Assembly (NCBI GenBank): GCA_029939815.1
Contig: JAOZSF010000130.1
Coordinates: 1 to 6,071 of the forward strand
From: a bacterium
GTDB lineage: Bacteria; Auribacterota; UBA3054; B51-G9
Length of the DNA: 6,071 nucleotides
Reading direction: 5' to 3'
Shown: one piece after another, positions 1-4,927 of the stretch
How positions within the stretch are numbered: position 1 is the first letter of the stretch
Layout of the letters: each line of letters begins with the position of its first letter
The notes under the pieces: generated by a model
Databases searched by the model: none
Told to the model about the DNA's origin: nothing
What the model saw: only the letters and a program-made list of their open reading frames with translations
Made by a program: the position numbers and the translations under genes

Positions 1-623
1 TTCGTCGCAAGTACTGCCGCGCCAAACCCGTTATCAATATTCACAACACCTATCCCGCCGGCGCACGATGTGAGCATAGTGAAAAGGGGAGTTAATCCGT
101 TAAGGTGCGTTCCGTAACCAACTGATGTCGGAACAGCAATCACAGGACTTTCAGTCATTCCGGCAACAACGCTTGGCAGCGCGCCTTCCATTCCGGCGAT
201 TGCGATAATAACATCCGCGGCAGATATTTTTTCTTTATGAGCGAGCAGACGGTGAATTCCGGCGACACCGCAGTCACCGAACATTTCAACATTCACGCCG
301 AAAAATTTCATTACCCCGTAACATTCGCGGGCAACTTTTTCATCGGATGTTCCCGCGGCGATAATCAACGCCAGCCCCGGCTTAGTAATTTCCGGAAAAT
401 CGCCCACAACGAAATATTCACCTACATCATCGTACAGGAATTTCTTGAAATTACCGGCGATTTTTTCTTTTTTCTCGATGGAAAGACGAGTACCCATCAC
501 CGATTTTCCATTTTCGATAAAAGAAGTTATAATCTGAGTGATTTGTTCCGGAGATTTATGTTCGCAATAAATAACTTCCGGACATCCTGTTCTTTTTTCT
601 CTGTCAAAATCAATGTTTATCAT
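1..623 (-). CDS. larB: LarB, pyridinium-3,5-bisdicarboxylate mononucleotide synthase (partial, C-terminus beyond left edge)
   Basis: LarB carries out the first NPN cofactor step: it carboxylates the pyridinium ring of nicotinic acid adenine dinucleotide and cleaves off AMP. The minus-strand frame is open from ATG at 623 to the edge, giving 207 residues with no stop or frameshift. Family motifs appear in order: RTGCPEVIYC (11-20), AAGTSDEKVARE (89-100), CGVAGIHRLL (118-127), AGMEGALPSVVAG (143-155), VIAVPTSVGYG (161-171), and SCAGGIGVVNIDNGFGAA (186-203). Residues from about 80 onward form the AIRC/PurE-like domain. Cys187 aligns with the cysteine considered catalytic in LarB. From memory of Lactobacillus LarB, about 40 residues remain outside the window. 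The usual N-terminal helical leader of about 35 residues is absent. An in-frame TAA at 639-641 and no alternative start rule out an upstream extension. No Shine-Dalgarno sequence is visible. It lies downstream of larE on the same strand, separated by 203 bp of repeats. Confidence 0.95.
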   Translation of the reverse strand, partial: MINIDFDREKRTGCPEVIYCEHKSPEQITQIITSFIENGKSVMGTRLSIEKKEKIAGNFKKFLYDDVGEYFVVGDFPEITKPGLALIIAAGTSDEKVARECYGVMKFFGVNVEMFGDCGVAGIHRLLAHKEKISAADVIIAIAGMEGALPSVVAGMTESPVIAVPTSVGYGTHLNGLTPLFTMLTSCAGGIGVVNIDNGFGAAVLAT

Positions 624-625
624 TA

Positions 626-660
626 TTAGATTTAAGTTTTAAGTATTAAGATTTAAGTAG
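626..660. repeat. AT-rich degenerate direct repeat upstream of larB
   Basis: AGATTTAAGT occurs at 628-637 and again at 649-658 (period 21), with a partial TTTAAGT copy at 638-644. It abuts the larB start codon and fills the place where a ribosome-binding site and any longer LarB N-terminus would be. It looks like a simple or interspersed repeat; I see no coding or hairpin function. Confidence 0.6.
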
Positions 661-826
661 GGTCAAATAAATTCACCATTGCCACAAAGACTCTAAGACA
701 CGAAAAATCATAAGGTCTCTACTTTGACATTGCTCATTTCTGCTGTAAGTCCGCCTATGGCGGATTGAATGTTGATTATTTAATTTATTTATTCATCATT
801 CATAATTCACCATTCATAATTTATAA
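661..826. other. larE-larB spacer built from repeat-like fragments
   Basis: No plausible gene is present. From left to right it holds a stretch around 680-708 (CCACAAAGACTCTAAGACAC) that resembles short interspersed sequences I have seen in other environmental bacterial genomes, a small perfect palindrome at 750-764, and the CATTCAT repeat cluster at 791-838. No convincing promoter or terminator for larB was found, so larB may depend on readthrough from larE or on an unrecognised promoter. Confidence 0.5.
750..764. repeat. Short palindrome TCCGCC-TAT-GGCGGA
   Basis: Perfect 6-bp arms, TCCGCC at 750-755 and GGCGGA at 759-764, enclose a 3-base loop. It is GC-rich in an AT-rich spacer, as expected of a REP-like interspersed palindrome. 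No T-run follows on either strand, so it is not a typical intrinsic terminator. It could still form an RNA hairpin in a larE-larB transcript. Confidence 0.55.
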
Positions 827-838
827 TTAACCATTCAT
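791..838. repeat. Degenerate CATTCAT / ATTCATAATT tandem repeat reaching the larE stop codon
   Basis: CATTCAT occurs at 797-803, 811-817 and 832-838, and ATTCATAATT at 798-807 and 812-821 (period 14). The last copy lies inside the final codons of larE, where the minus strand reads ATG AAT GGT TAA. The larE ending GYRTGSMN matches what I recall of the family, so the repeat does not appear to have damaged the gene. Confidence 0.6.
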
Positions 839-1609
839 ACTCCCTGTCCGATATCCTTTTAAATCCAAAGTTACAAATTTTTTGCCAAGTAATTCCGCCT
901 GTGCTTTAATTTCATCAAGGTGGTTAAAAAAATCAGAAAACCTTTCCTTTTCGATTTCTATGCGAACAGAATCACTGTGGATTCGCGCGCGAACCTGTCG
1001 GAAACCCAGCTCACGCAAAAAATCTTCAAATTTATCAATTTTATATAAAAGCTCTTCCGACAAATCCAGTCCGTAATTAATCCTTGAAATCAGACACGCG
1101 TTTGACGGCTGAATAAATTCATTGAGTTTTTGTTCCTTCAAATAATCAAAAATCTCTTTTTTACCAATCCCAAAATACAAAAACGGTGAAAATATATCCA
1201 GTTCCTGCAACGCTTTCATTCCGGGTCGATAATCTCCTTTATCGTCCACATTTGTTCCGTCCGCGATAACATCAGCATTGATTTTACCGGCTTTTTCCTT
1301 TAGCAAGGTGAAGATATGAGTTTTACAGTAGTAGCACCTGTTTTTATCATTAATTTTGAATTTCTTAATTTTCAAAACATCAACAGGAACTATTTCATGA
1401 TCTATATCAAACTTTTTGCAAAAATCTTTTGCACGCGATAATTCTATTTCAGGAATGTGCGCTCCTTTGACTGTTACGGCTGTAACTTCCGCAGTTGGAA
1501 TATTTCTTATTATGTGCAGAAGGGCTGTACTGTCTGTGCCGCCTGAAAAAGCGACCAGGATTTTTTTTGTTTTAAAGAAGTCGATTAAATTAGTAAATTT
1601 ATCATTCAT
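827..1609 (-). CDS. larE: LarE, ATP-dependent sulfur transferase for NPN cofactor (three-cysteine type)
   Basis: LarE adenylates the two carboxylates of the LarB product and replaces them with thiocarboxylates, giving the sulfur ligands of nickel. The 260-residue protein is full length. The PP-loop SGGTDS is at 22-27, followed by RCYYCK (91-96), ADGTNVDDKGDYRPGMKA (116-133), and NACLISRINYG (170-180). The C-terminus is LDLKGYRTGSMNG. Cys172 matches the cysteine that gives up its sulfur in Lactobacillus plantarum LarE. The extra CxxC (Cys92, Cys95) suggests the [4Fe-4S]-binding class, which uses external sulfide and is not consumed. The frame is open upstream to 1768, but the extra 53 residues look like translated intergenic DNA. 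The ATG at 1609 places the PP-loop at the family's usual position. No Shine-Dalgarno sequence is visible; an extended -10 box lies just upstream. Confidence 0.95.
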   Translation of the reverse strand: MNDKFTNLIDFFKTKKILVAFSGGTDSTALLHIIRNIPTAEVTAVTVKGAHIPEIELSRAKDFCKKFDIDHEIVPVDVLKIKKFKINDKNRCYYCKTHIFTLLKEKAGKINADVIADGTNVDDKGDYRPGMKALQELDIFSPFLYFGIGKKEIFDYLKEQKLNEFIQPSNACLISRINYGLDLSEELLYKIDKFEDFLRELGFRQVRARIHSDSVRIEIEKERFSDFFNHLDEIKAQAELLGKKFVTLDLKGYRTGSMNG

Positions 1610-1615
1610 ACATAT

Positions 1616-1624
1616 ATTATACCA
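1616..1624 (-). promoter_or_regulatory. Extended -10 promoter element of larE, possibly leaderless transcript
   Basis: The minus strand reads TGGTATAAT, a perfect extended -10 (TGnTATAAT). Its 3' end is 6 bases from the larE ATG (1607-1609). Initiation about 7 bases downstream would fall on the start codon, matching the lack of a Shine-Dalgarno sequence. A weak -35 candidate, TGCTTT (1638-1643 on the minus strand), sits 13 bases above the whole element and 16 bases above TATAAT. Confidence 0.55.
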
Positions 1625-1630
1625 ATTCAG

Positions 1631-1687
1631 AGTAACAAAAGCACGTGACCGGCGTATGTGTATCGCTGATGCCGGGATCCTGTTACT
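1631..1687. repeat. Nested inverted repeat upstream of larE promoter
   Basis: Outer arms AGTAACA (1631-1637) and TGTTACT (1681-1687) pair perfectly, and inner arms CCGGC (1649-1653) and GCCGG (1671-1675) pair perfectly. The left outer arm lies just upstream of the larE -10 element, in the -35 region. It could be an operator, a decayed repeat or a small structured element. I do not recognise it as a known riboswitch. Confidence 0.4.
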
Positions 1688-1772
1688 TTTCGGGATTGTA
1701 ATTAGAGGGCACTCGAAAAGGTTGATGATAAAACTATGAAAATTTTTGCTTAATAAAATTATAACCACCCCA

Positions 1773-1805
1773 CGCTAAAGCGCACCCCTCCTTTGTAAGG
1801 AGGGG
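1773..1805. repeat. Paired palindromes: CGCT-AA-AGCG and CCCCTCCTT-TGT-AAGGAGGGG
   Basis: A 4-bp palindrome at 1773-1782 is followed by a perfect 9-bp hairpin at 1785-1805 (arms 1785-1793 and 1797-1805, 3-base loop). Neither side is followed by a T-run, so a rho-independent terminator is unlikely. The composition resembles interspersed GC-rich palindromes common in repeat-rich environmental genomes. Confidence 0.55.
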
Positions 1806-1872
1806 AGTTTGAAAATGGTTTTGTCACAAATGATTTTGTCATAAAAATATGTTTTTAATTTTCATTGCAAAT

Positions 1873-1901
1873 TTGTACTAAAAATGGTACTATATTATAA
1901 T
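1873..1901 (+). promoter_or_regulatory. Putative sigma70-type promoter of marC-larC
   Basis: TTGTAC (1873-1878) is followed after 17 bp by a perfect TATAAT (1896-1901). Transcription would start near 1908 and give a leader of about 44 bases before the marC ATG at 1952. It is the best promoter match upstream of the plus-strand genes, and larC probably shares it. Confidence 0.5.
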
Positions 1902-1951
1902 GATTATAAATGTATGCATATATTGTTATTATCTGAAATTGTAAAATTAAA

Positions 1952-2539
1952 ATGAGTATCTTATCTACCGCTTTTTTGCTTATTCTTGTTATGGATCCCG
2001 TTGGGAACATGATGACATTTCTTGCGGTACTGAAGAATGTTGAACATAAAAGAAAACGCGCAATTATAATAAGGGAATTATTTGTCGCGCTTGCTGTTCT
2101 TATTTTATTTTTATTTTTAGGCCGATTCGTCCTGGATTTCTTGCATATCAATGAAGCCGCTTTAAGCATCTCAGGCGGGATTATCTTGTTTCTTATCGCT
2201 CTTAAAATGATCTTCCCTAATGAAAAAGGCATTTTCGGCGGTGTGACTCATGGCGAACCTTTTATTGTTCCTCTCGCTATTCCGCTTATCGCAGGTCCGT
2301 CAACATTGGCAACGATTCTTTTGTTTGTCAGCAAGGAACCGGGGAAATGGATTGAACAATTATCAGCAATAACTTTAGCATGGTTAGTTTCCGGGGTGAT
2401 TTTATCATTCTCAACCAACCTTGCTAAAATTCTGGGTGACCGGTCTTTAACGGCGTGCCAGCATCTTATGGGAATGATTCTCGCCGCAATATCGGTCCAA
2501 ATGTTTATGGGGGGAATAAAAATCTTTTTTAATTTATAA
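1952..2539 (+). CDS. MarC/YhgN-family integral membrane protein
   Basis: This is a 195-residue inner-membrane protein of the MarC family (UPF0056), very close in length and pattern to what I recall of E. coli YhgN. Six hydrophobic segments lie at about 1-14, 42-62, 72-88, 104-126, 138-155 and 168-192. The conserved MDPVGN (14-19), RRAII-like KRAIIIREL (36-43), SISGGIILFLIALKMIFP (72-89) and PFIVPLAIPLIAGPSTLAT (103-121) blocks are all present. The family's substrate is not established, and the old link to antibiotic resistance was not upheld for MarC. The ATG at 1952 gives a family-typical N-terminus; no clear Shine-Dalgarno sequence precedes it. It probably heads a transcript with larC, 29 bp downstream. 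A link to nickel or lactate transport would be speculation. Confidence 0.9.
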   Translation: MSILSTAFLLILVMDPVGNMMTFLAVLKNVEHKRKRAIIIRELFVALAVLILFLFLGRFVLDFLHINEAALSISGGIILFLIALKMIFPNEKGIFGGVTHGEPFIVPLAIPLIAGPSTLATILLFVSKEPGKWIEQLSAITLAWLVSGVILSFSTNLAKILGDRSLTACQHLMGMILAAISVQMFMGGIKIFFNL

Positions 2540-2568
2540 TTTTTGGTAATATTAATTATTCTAAATAT

Positions 2569-3744
2569 ATGAAAATCTTGTACTTCGATTGCTCATCAGG
2601 AATTAGCGGCGATATGGCTGTTGGCGCTATGATAGACCTTGGTGTTCCGTTCGATGTTTTAAACATAAAACTTGATAACATTGAATTAAAACAAAATCGC
2701 ATTTCAAAAAAAGGAATTTCCGCTGTTAAATTTGACGTTTTTGATAAATCAACTCATCAGCACGCTGACCATAGTCATCATCATATTGAAAGTGTTGAGA
2801 AAATCATTTTACAAACCGACATTCCGGACTCAGCAAAAAAAATAGCGTTTGATATTTTTTCCGCTATCGCTGATGCTGAAAGAATTGTTCACGGAACCCC
2901 TAAAGGTAAATCTTTACACCTGCACGAAGTCGGCGCCTTAGATTCGGTTGCCGATATTATTTGCCTCGCGCTTTGCGTTGATTATCTAAATCCCGATAAA
3001 ATTATCTTCTCTCAAATAAATACAGGTGAGGGGACAATAAAATGCGCGCACGGTATTTTACCTGTTCCTGCTCCGGCTACATTGGAATTATTAAAAAACA
3101 TTCCTGTCTATTCCGATGGCACAAAATTTGAATTGACGACCCCGACAGGCGCTGCCTTCGCAAAAGTGACCGCTGATGATTTTTCAGGTCTGCCGCTCGG
3201 GAAAATTGTTGAAACAGGTTATGGGGCCGGTTCGCGAGAACTTGACAACCGACCAAATGTTTTAAGGGCTTTGCTTATAGATGCTTTGCAAAAGGACACC
3301 GGGGACGGTGTCCCTCCAATTTTTCAGATAGAAACTCAGGTTGACGATATGACTGCGGAAACTCTCTCGCCGATTTTTGACGTATTATTAGAAAGAGGAG
3401 CACTGGATGTTTATATAACGCAAATTCTGATGAAAAAACAGCGCCCGGGATTTTTGCTCACTGTTCTTGCGAAGCAGGAAGATAAAATTGATTTAGAAAA
3501 AATTATCCTCAATGAAACTACTACTTTCGGTGTTAGAAGCTGGAAGATTAATCGAACATGTCTTGACAGAAAAATGGAAAAATTTAATTCTTCACTCGGC
3601 GAAGTAAAAATAAAAATCGGAACTATTGACGGAATATCAAAAAAAATGCCGGAATTTGATGACTGTCTGAAACTTGCTAAAAAGCACAAAATTCCTGTGT
3701 GGAAAGTTTATAATAAAATCATCGGGGAAATTGAATATATGTAA
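2569..3744 (+). CDS. larC: LarC, pyridinium-3,5-bisthiocarboxylate mononucleotide nickel insertion protein (nickel chelatase)
   Basis: LarC inserts nickel into the LarE product in a CTP-dependent reaction, completing the NPN cofactor. The 391-residue protein is full length. It has MKILYFDCSSGISGDM (1-16), a His-rich stretch HQHADHSHHH (63-72) likely to bind nickel, HLHEVGALDSVADI (117-130), TGEGTIKCAHGILPVPAPAT (152-171), LTTPTGAAFAK (189-199), GYGAGSRELDNRPNVLR (217-233), QVDDMTAETLSPIFD (257-271) and ETTTFGVRSW (316-325). Unlike Lactobacillus plantarum, where larC1 and larC2 are joined by ribosomal frameshifting, this gene is one continuous frame. Residues 242-250 (KDTGDGVPP) are encoded by a REP-like palindrome and fall in the linker between the N- and C-terminal domains. 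Codons from 318 on are repeated at 5710-5921. The C-terminus, GEIEYM, differs from the downstream copy, which ends GEI. No Shine-Dalgarno sequence is evident. Confidence 0.95.
   Translation: MKILYFDCSSGISGDMAVGAMIDLGVPFDVLNIKLDNIELKQNRISKKGISAVKFDVFDKSTHQHADHSHHHIESVEKIILQTDIPDSAKKIAFDIFSAIADAERIVHGTPKGKSLHLHEVGALDSVADIICLALCVDYLNPDKIIFSQINTGEGTIKCAHGILPVPAPATLELLKNIPVYSDGTKFELTTPTGAAFAKVTADDFSGLPLGKIVETGYGAGSRELDNRPNVLRALLIDALQKDTGDGVPPIFQIETQVDDMTAETLSPIFDVLLERGALDVYITQILMKKQRPGFLLTVLAKQEDKIDLEKIILNETTTFGVRSWKINRTCLDRKMEKFNSSLGEVKIKIGTIDGISKKMPEFDDCLKLAKKHKIPVWKVYNKIIGEIEYM
3294..3317 (+). repeat. REP-like palindrome inside larC, in frame
   Basis: Arms GGACACCG (3294-3301) and CGGTGTCC (3306-3313) enclose GGGA. 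With the following CTCCA it matches the reverse complement of the hairpin in the right-end tandem repeat at 23 of 25 positions. The two differences are on opposite arms and keep the base pair (G-C replaced by A-T). It encodes DTGDGVPP without breaking the frame. Confidence 0.75.
3520..3731 (+). repeat. Left copy of the 212-bp larC 3'-end direct repeat
   Basis: This segment encodes LarC residues 318 to 388 and recurs at 5710-5921 in the same orientation, offset by 2190 bp. The copies differ at 3531, 3535, 3540 and 3546 only; 3547-3731 is identical to 5737-5921. Three of the four differences are synonymous and one changes Arg323 to Gly. Confidence 0.95.
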
Positions 3745-3754
3745 CAACAGAATC

Positions 3755-3777
3755 GGTTCGGTCCATTTTACAGAACC
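3755..3777 (+). terminator. Possible weak hairpin terminator after larC
   Basis: GGTTCGGT (3755-3762) can pair with ACAGAACC (3770-3777), giving an 8-bp stem with one mismatch and a 7-base loop. ATAATTTATT follows instead of a clean T-run, so termination is uncertain. It lies between the larC stop and the Shine-Dalgarno sequence of the next gene. Confidence 0.3.
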
Positions 3778-3798
3778 ATAATTTATTAGGAGAGTTTC

Positions 3799-4926
3799 AT
3801 GAAACCATTCAAAAATTTATTAGTCGCTGACTTTACTCATGTTTTATCAGGTCCTTTTACCACTATGTTATTATCTGATTTAGGTGCCAGAGTTATTAAG
3901 TTTGAACGGCCTGTAGTTGGTGAAGATTCCCGACAATTTGGCCCTTATGTTGGTAACACTTCAATGTACTTTGAAAATGTAAATAGAGGAAAAGAAAGTG
4001 TTGCAGTCAATTTGAAAGCAGATGACGACTTGGCTTTTGTAAAAAAAATAATTGAAAAAGCCGATATCGTAGTAGAAAATTTCAGACCGGGCACTATGGC
4101 AAAATTAGGGCTGGATTACGATTCACTTAAAAAAATAAATCCTAAAATAATTTTCGCTTCCATTTCAGGATTCGGACAAACTGGTTCTATGTCAAAACTA
4201 CCGGCATATGATGAACTCATTCAAGCTATGAGCGGATTTATGAGCGTTACCGGTGAACCTGATGGACCGCCAATCAAAGCAGGTCCTTCTATTTCCGATA
4301 TGTTAGCCGGAGTTTATGCTTTCTCATCTATTTCCACAGCATTGTATCAAAGAGAAATGACCGGTCAAGGGTGTCAAATTGATATTTCAATGTTTGATTG
4401 CATGATATCATTTTTAGAAACGGATGTTGTTAGCGATAAAGTTTTGCATCAGGATCCGAAAAGAATCGGGAATAAACATCCAAGTATTTCTCCATTTGCT
4501 TCTTTTACATGCAAAGATAATCAAATAGTAATTTGTGCCGCAACAGATAAATTATTTCAATTGGCTTGCGATGTTTTAGGGTTGGAAGACTTAAAAACAA
4601 ATCCTAAATTTATATTAAATAAAGATAGAGTCGTTAACAGAGATGTTATTTTTGAAGAATTTAATAAAGTCTTGGTTAATGATACCGTTGCGAATTGGTA
4701 TGATAAGTTTGTGAAAGCTGGTGTGCCGGCTGGTCCTATCAATGATGTTGACCAGGCACTATCTTTGCCTGTTATAAAAGACAGGGATATGTTAGTTACT
4801 GCAGATCCATATATTTTACCCGGTTGTCCCATTAAACTATCAACATTAAAAGAGTCGGGAAAAAGAAGATTAGCACCGAAATTAAATGCTGATGGAAATA
4901 AAATAAGAAAAGAATTTGGAGTTTAA
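3799..4926 (+). CDS. Class III (CaiB/BaiF/formyl-CoA transferase family) CoA-transferase
   Basis: Class III CoA-transferases move CoA from a donor thioester to a carboxylic acid through an enzyme-bound aspartyl anhydride. The 375-residue protein is within the family's usual length. It has the N-terminal LVADFTHVLSGPFTTMLLSDLGARVIKFE block (8-36), NRGKESVAVNL (62-72), ADIVVENFRPGTMAKLGLDYDSL (88-110), SISGFGQTG (121-129), PAYDELIQAMSGFMSVTGEPDGPP (135-158) and KAGPSISDMLAGVYA (160-174). Asp167 in that last block aligns with the catalytic aspartate. GQGCQIDISMFD (189-200) and KAGVPAGPINDVDQAL (about 306-321) complete the pattern. AGGAGAG (3788-3794) lies at good spacing before the ATG. The next gene starts one base after its stop, so the two are translationally coupled. 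The substrate cannot be read from the sequence; dicarboxylates or 2-hydroxy acids are possible. Confidence 0.93.
   Translation: MKPFKNLLVADFTHVLSGPFTTMLLSDLGARVIKFERPVVGEDSRQFGPYVGNTSMYFENVNRGKESVAVNLKADDDLAFVKKIIEKADIVVENFRPGTMAKLGLDYDSLKKINPKIIFASISGFGQTGSMSKLPAYDELIQAMSGFMSVTGEPDGPPIKAGPSISDMLAGVYAFSSISTALYQREMTGQGCQIDISMFDCMISFLETDVVSDKVLHQDPKRIGNKHPSISPFASFTCKDNQIVICAATDKLFQLACDVLGLEDLKTNPKFILNKDRVVNRDVIFEEFNKVLVNDTVANWYDKFVKAGVPAGPINDVDQALSLPVIKDRDMLVTADPYILPGCPIKLSTLKESGKRRLAPKLNADGNKIRKEFGV
4918..4921 (+). promoter_or_regulatory. Ribosome binding site deciding the crotonase-gene start
   Basis: GGAG sits 6 bases before the ATG at 4928 and overlaps the last codons of the CoA-transferase gene. 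This supports ATG 4928 over the in-frame TTG at 4916, which would lie upstream of the site and add only four residues. Confidence 0.7.
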
Positions 4927-4927
4927 T

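Larger units (their letters stand above)
1610..1951. other. Divergent larE / marC intergenic region (342 bp)
   Basis: I see no gene here. It contains the larE extended -10, a large imperfect inverted repeat (1631-1687), two small palindromes (1773-1805), a short direct repeat TTTTGTCA followed by C/T and AAA around 1820-1845, and the marC promoter (1873-1901). The only open frame across its left part is an upstream extension of larE that does not look like protein. Confidence 0.6.

Noticed and set aside
237..629. Plus-strand open frame over larB
   Set aside because: It is antisense to a clearly conserved LarB frame and has no family features. The plus-strand frames inside larE and the minus-strand frames over larC, the CoA-transferase gene and the larC remnant are likewise shadows.
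1610..1768. Longer larE start giving a 313-residue protein
   Set aside because: The added 53 residues do not resemble LarE, overlap the inverted repeat and the extended -10 box, and the ATG at 1609 puts the PP-loop at the normal distance from the N-terminus.
1855..2232. Minus-strand open frame opposite marC
   Set aside because: It lies opposite the conserved MarC sequence and runs into the intergenic region, with no recognisable protein features.
3295..3317. Calcium-binding (EF-hand or dockerin-like) loop from DTGDG in LarC
   Set aside because: The segment is explained by the inserted palindrome and lacks the remaining loop residues of such motifs.
2569..3744. Programmed frameshift splitting larC, as in Lactobacillus
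   Set aside because: All N- and C-terminal motifs are in one uninterrupted frame.
3754..3782. Separate promoter for the CoA-transferase gene
   Set aside because: CATAAT at 3777-3782 is a fair -10 but no acceptable -35 lies at 16-18 bp spacing, so it is too weak to list.
4916..4927. TTG start for the crotonase gene
   Set aside because: It lies upstream of and inside the GGAG ribosome-binding site and overlaps the CoA-transferase stop; ATG 4928 has correct spacing.
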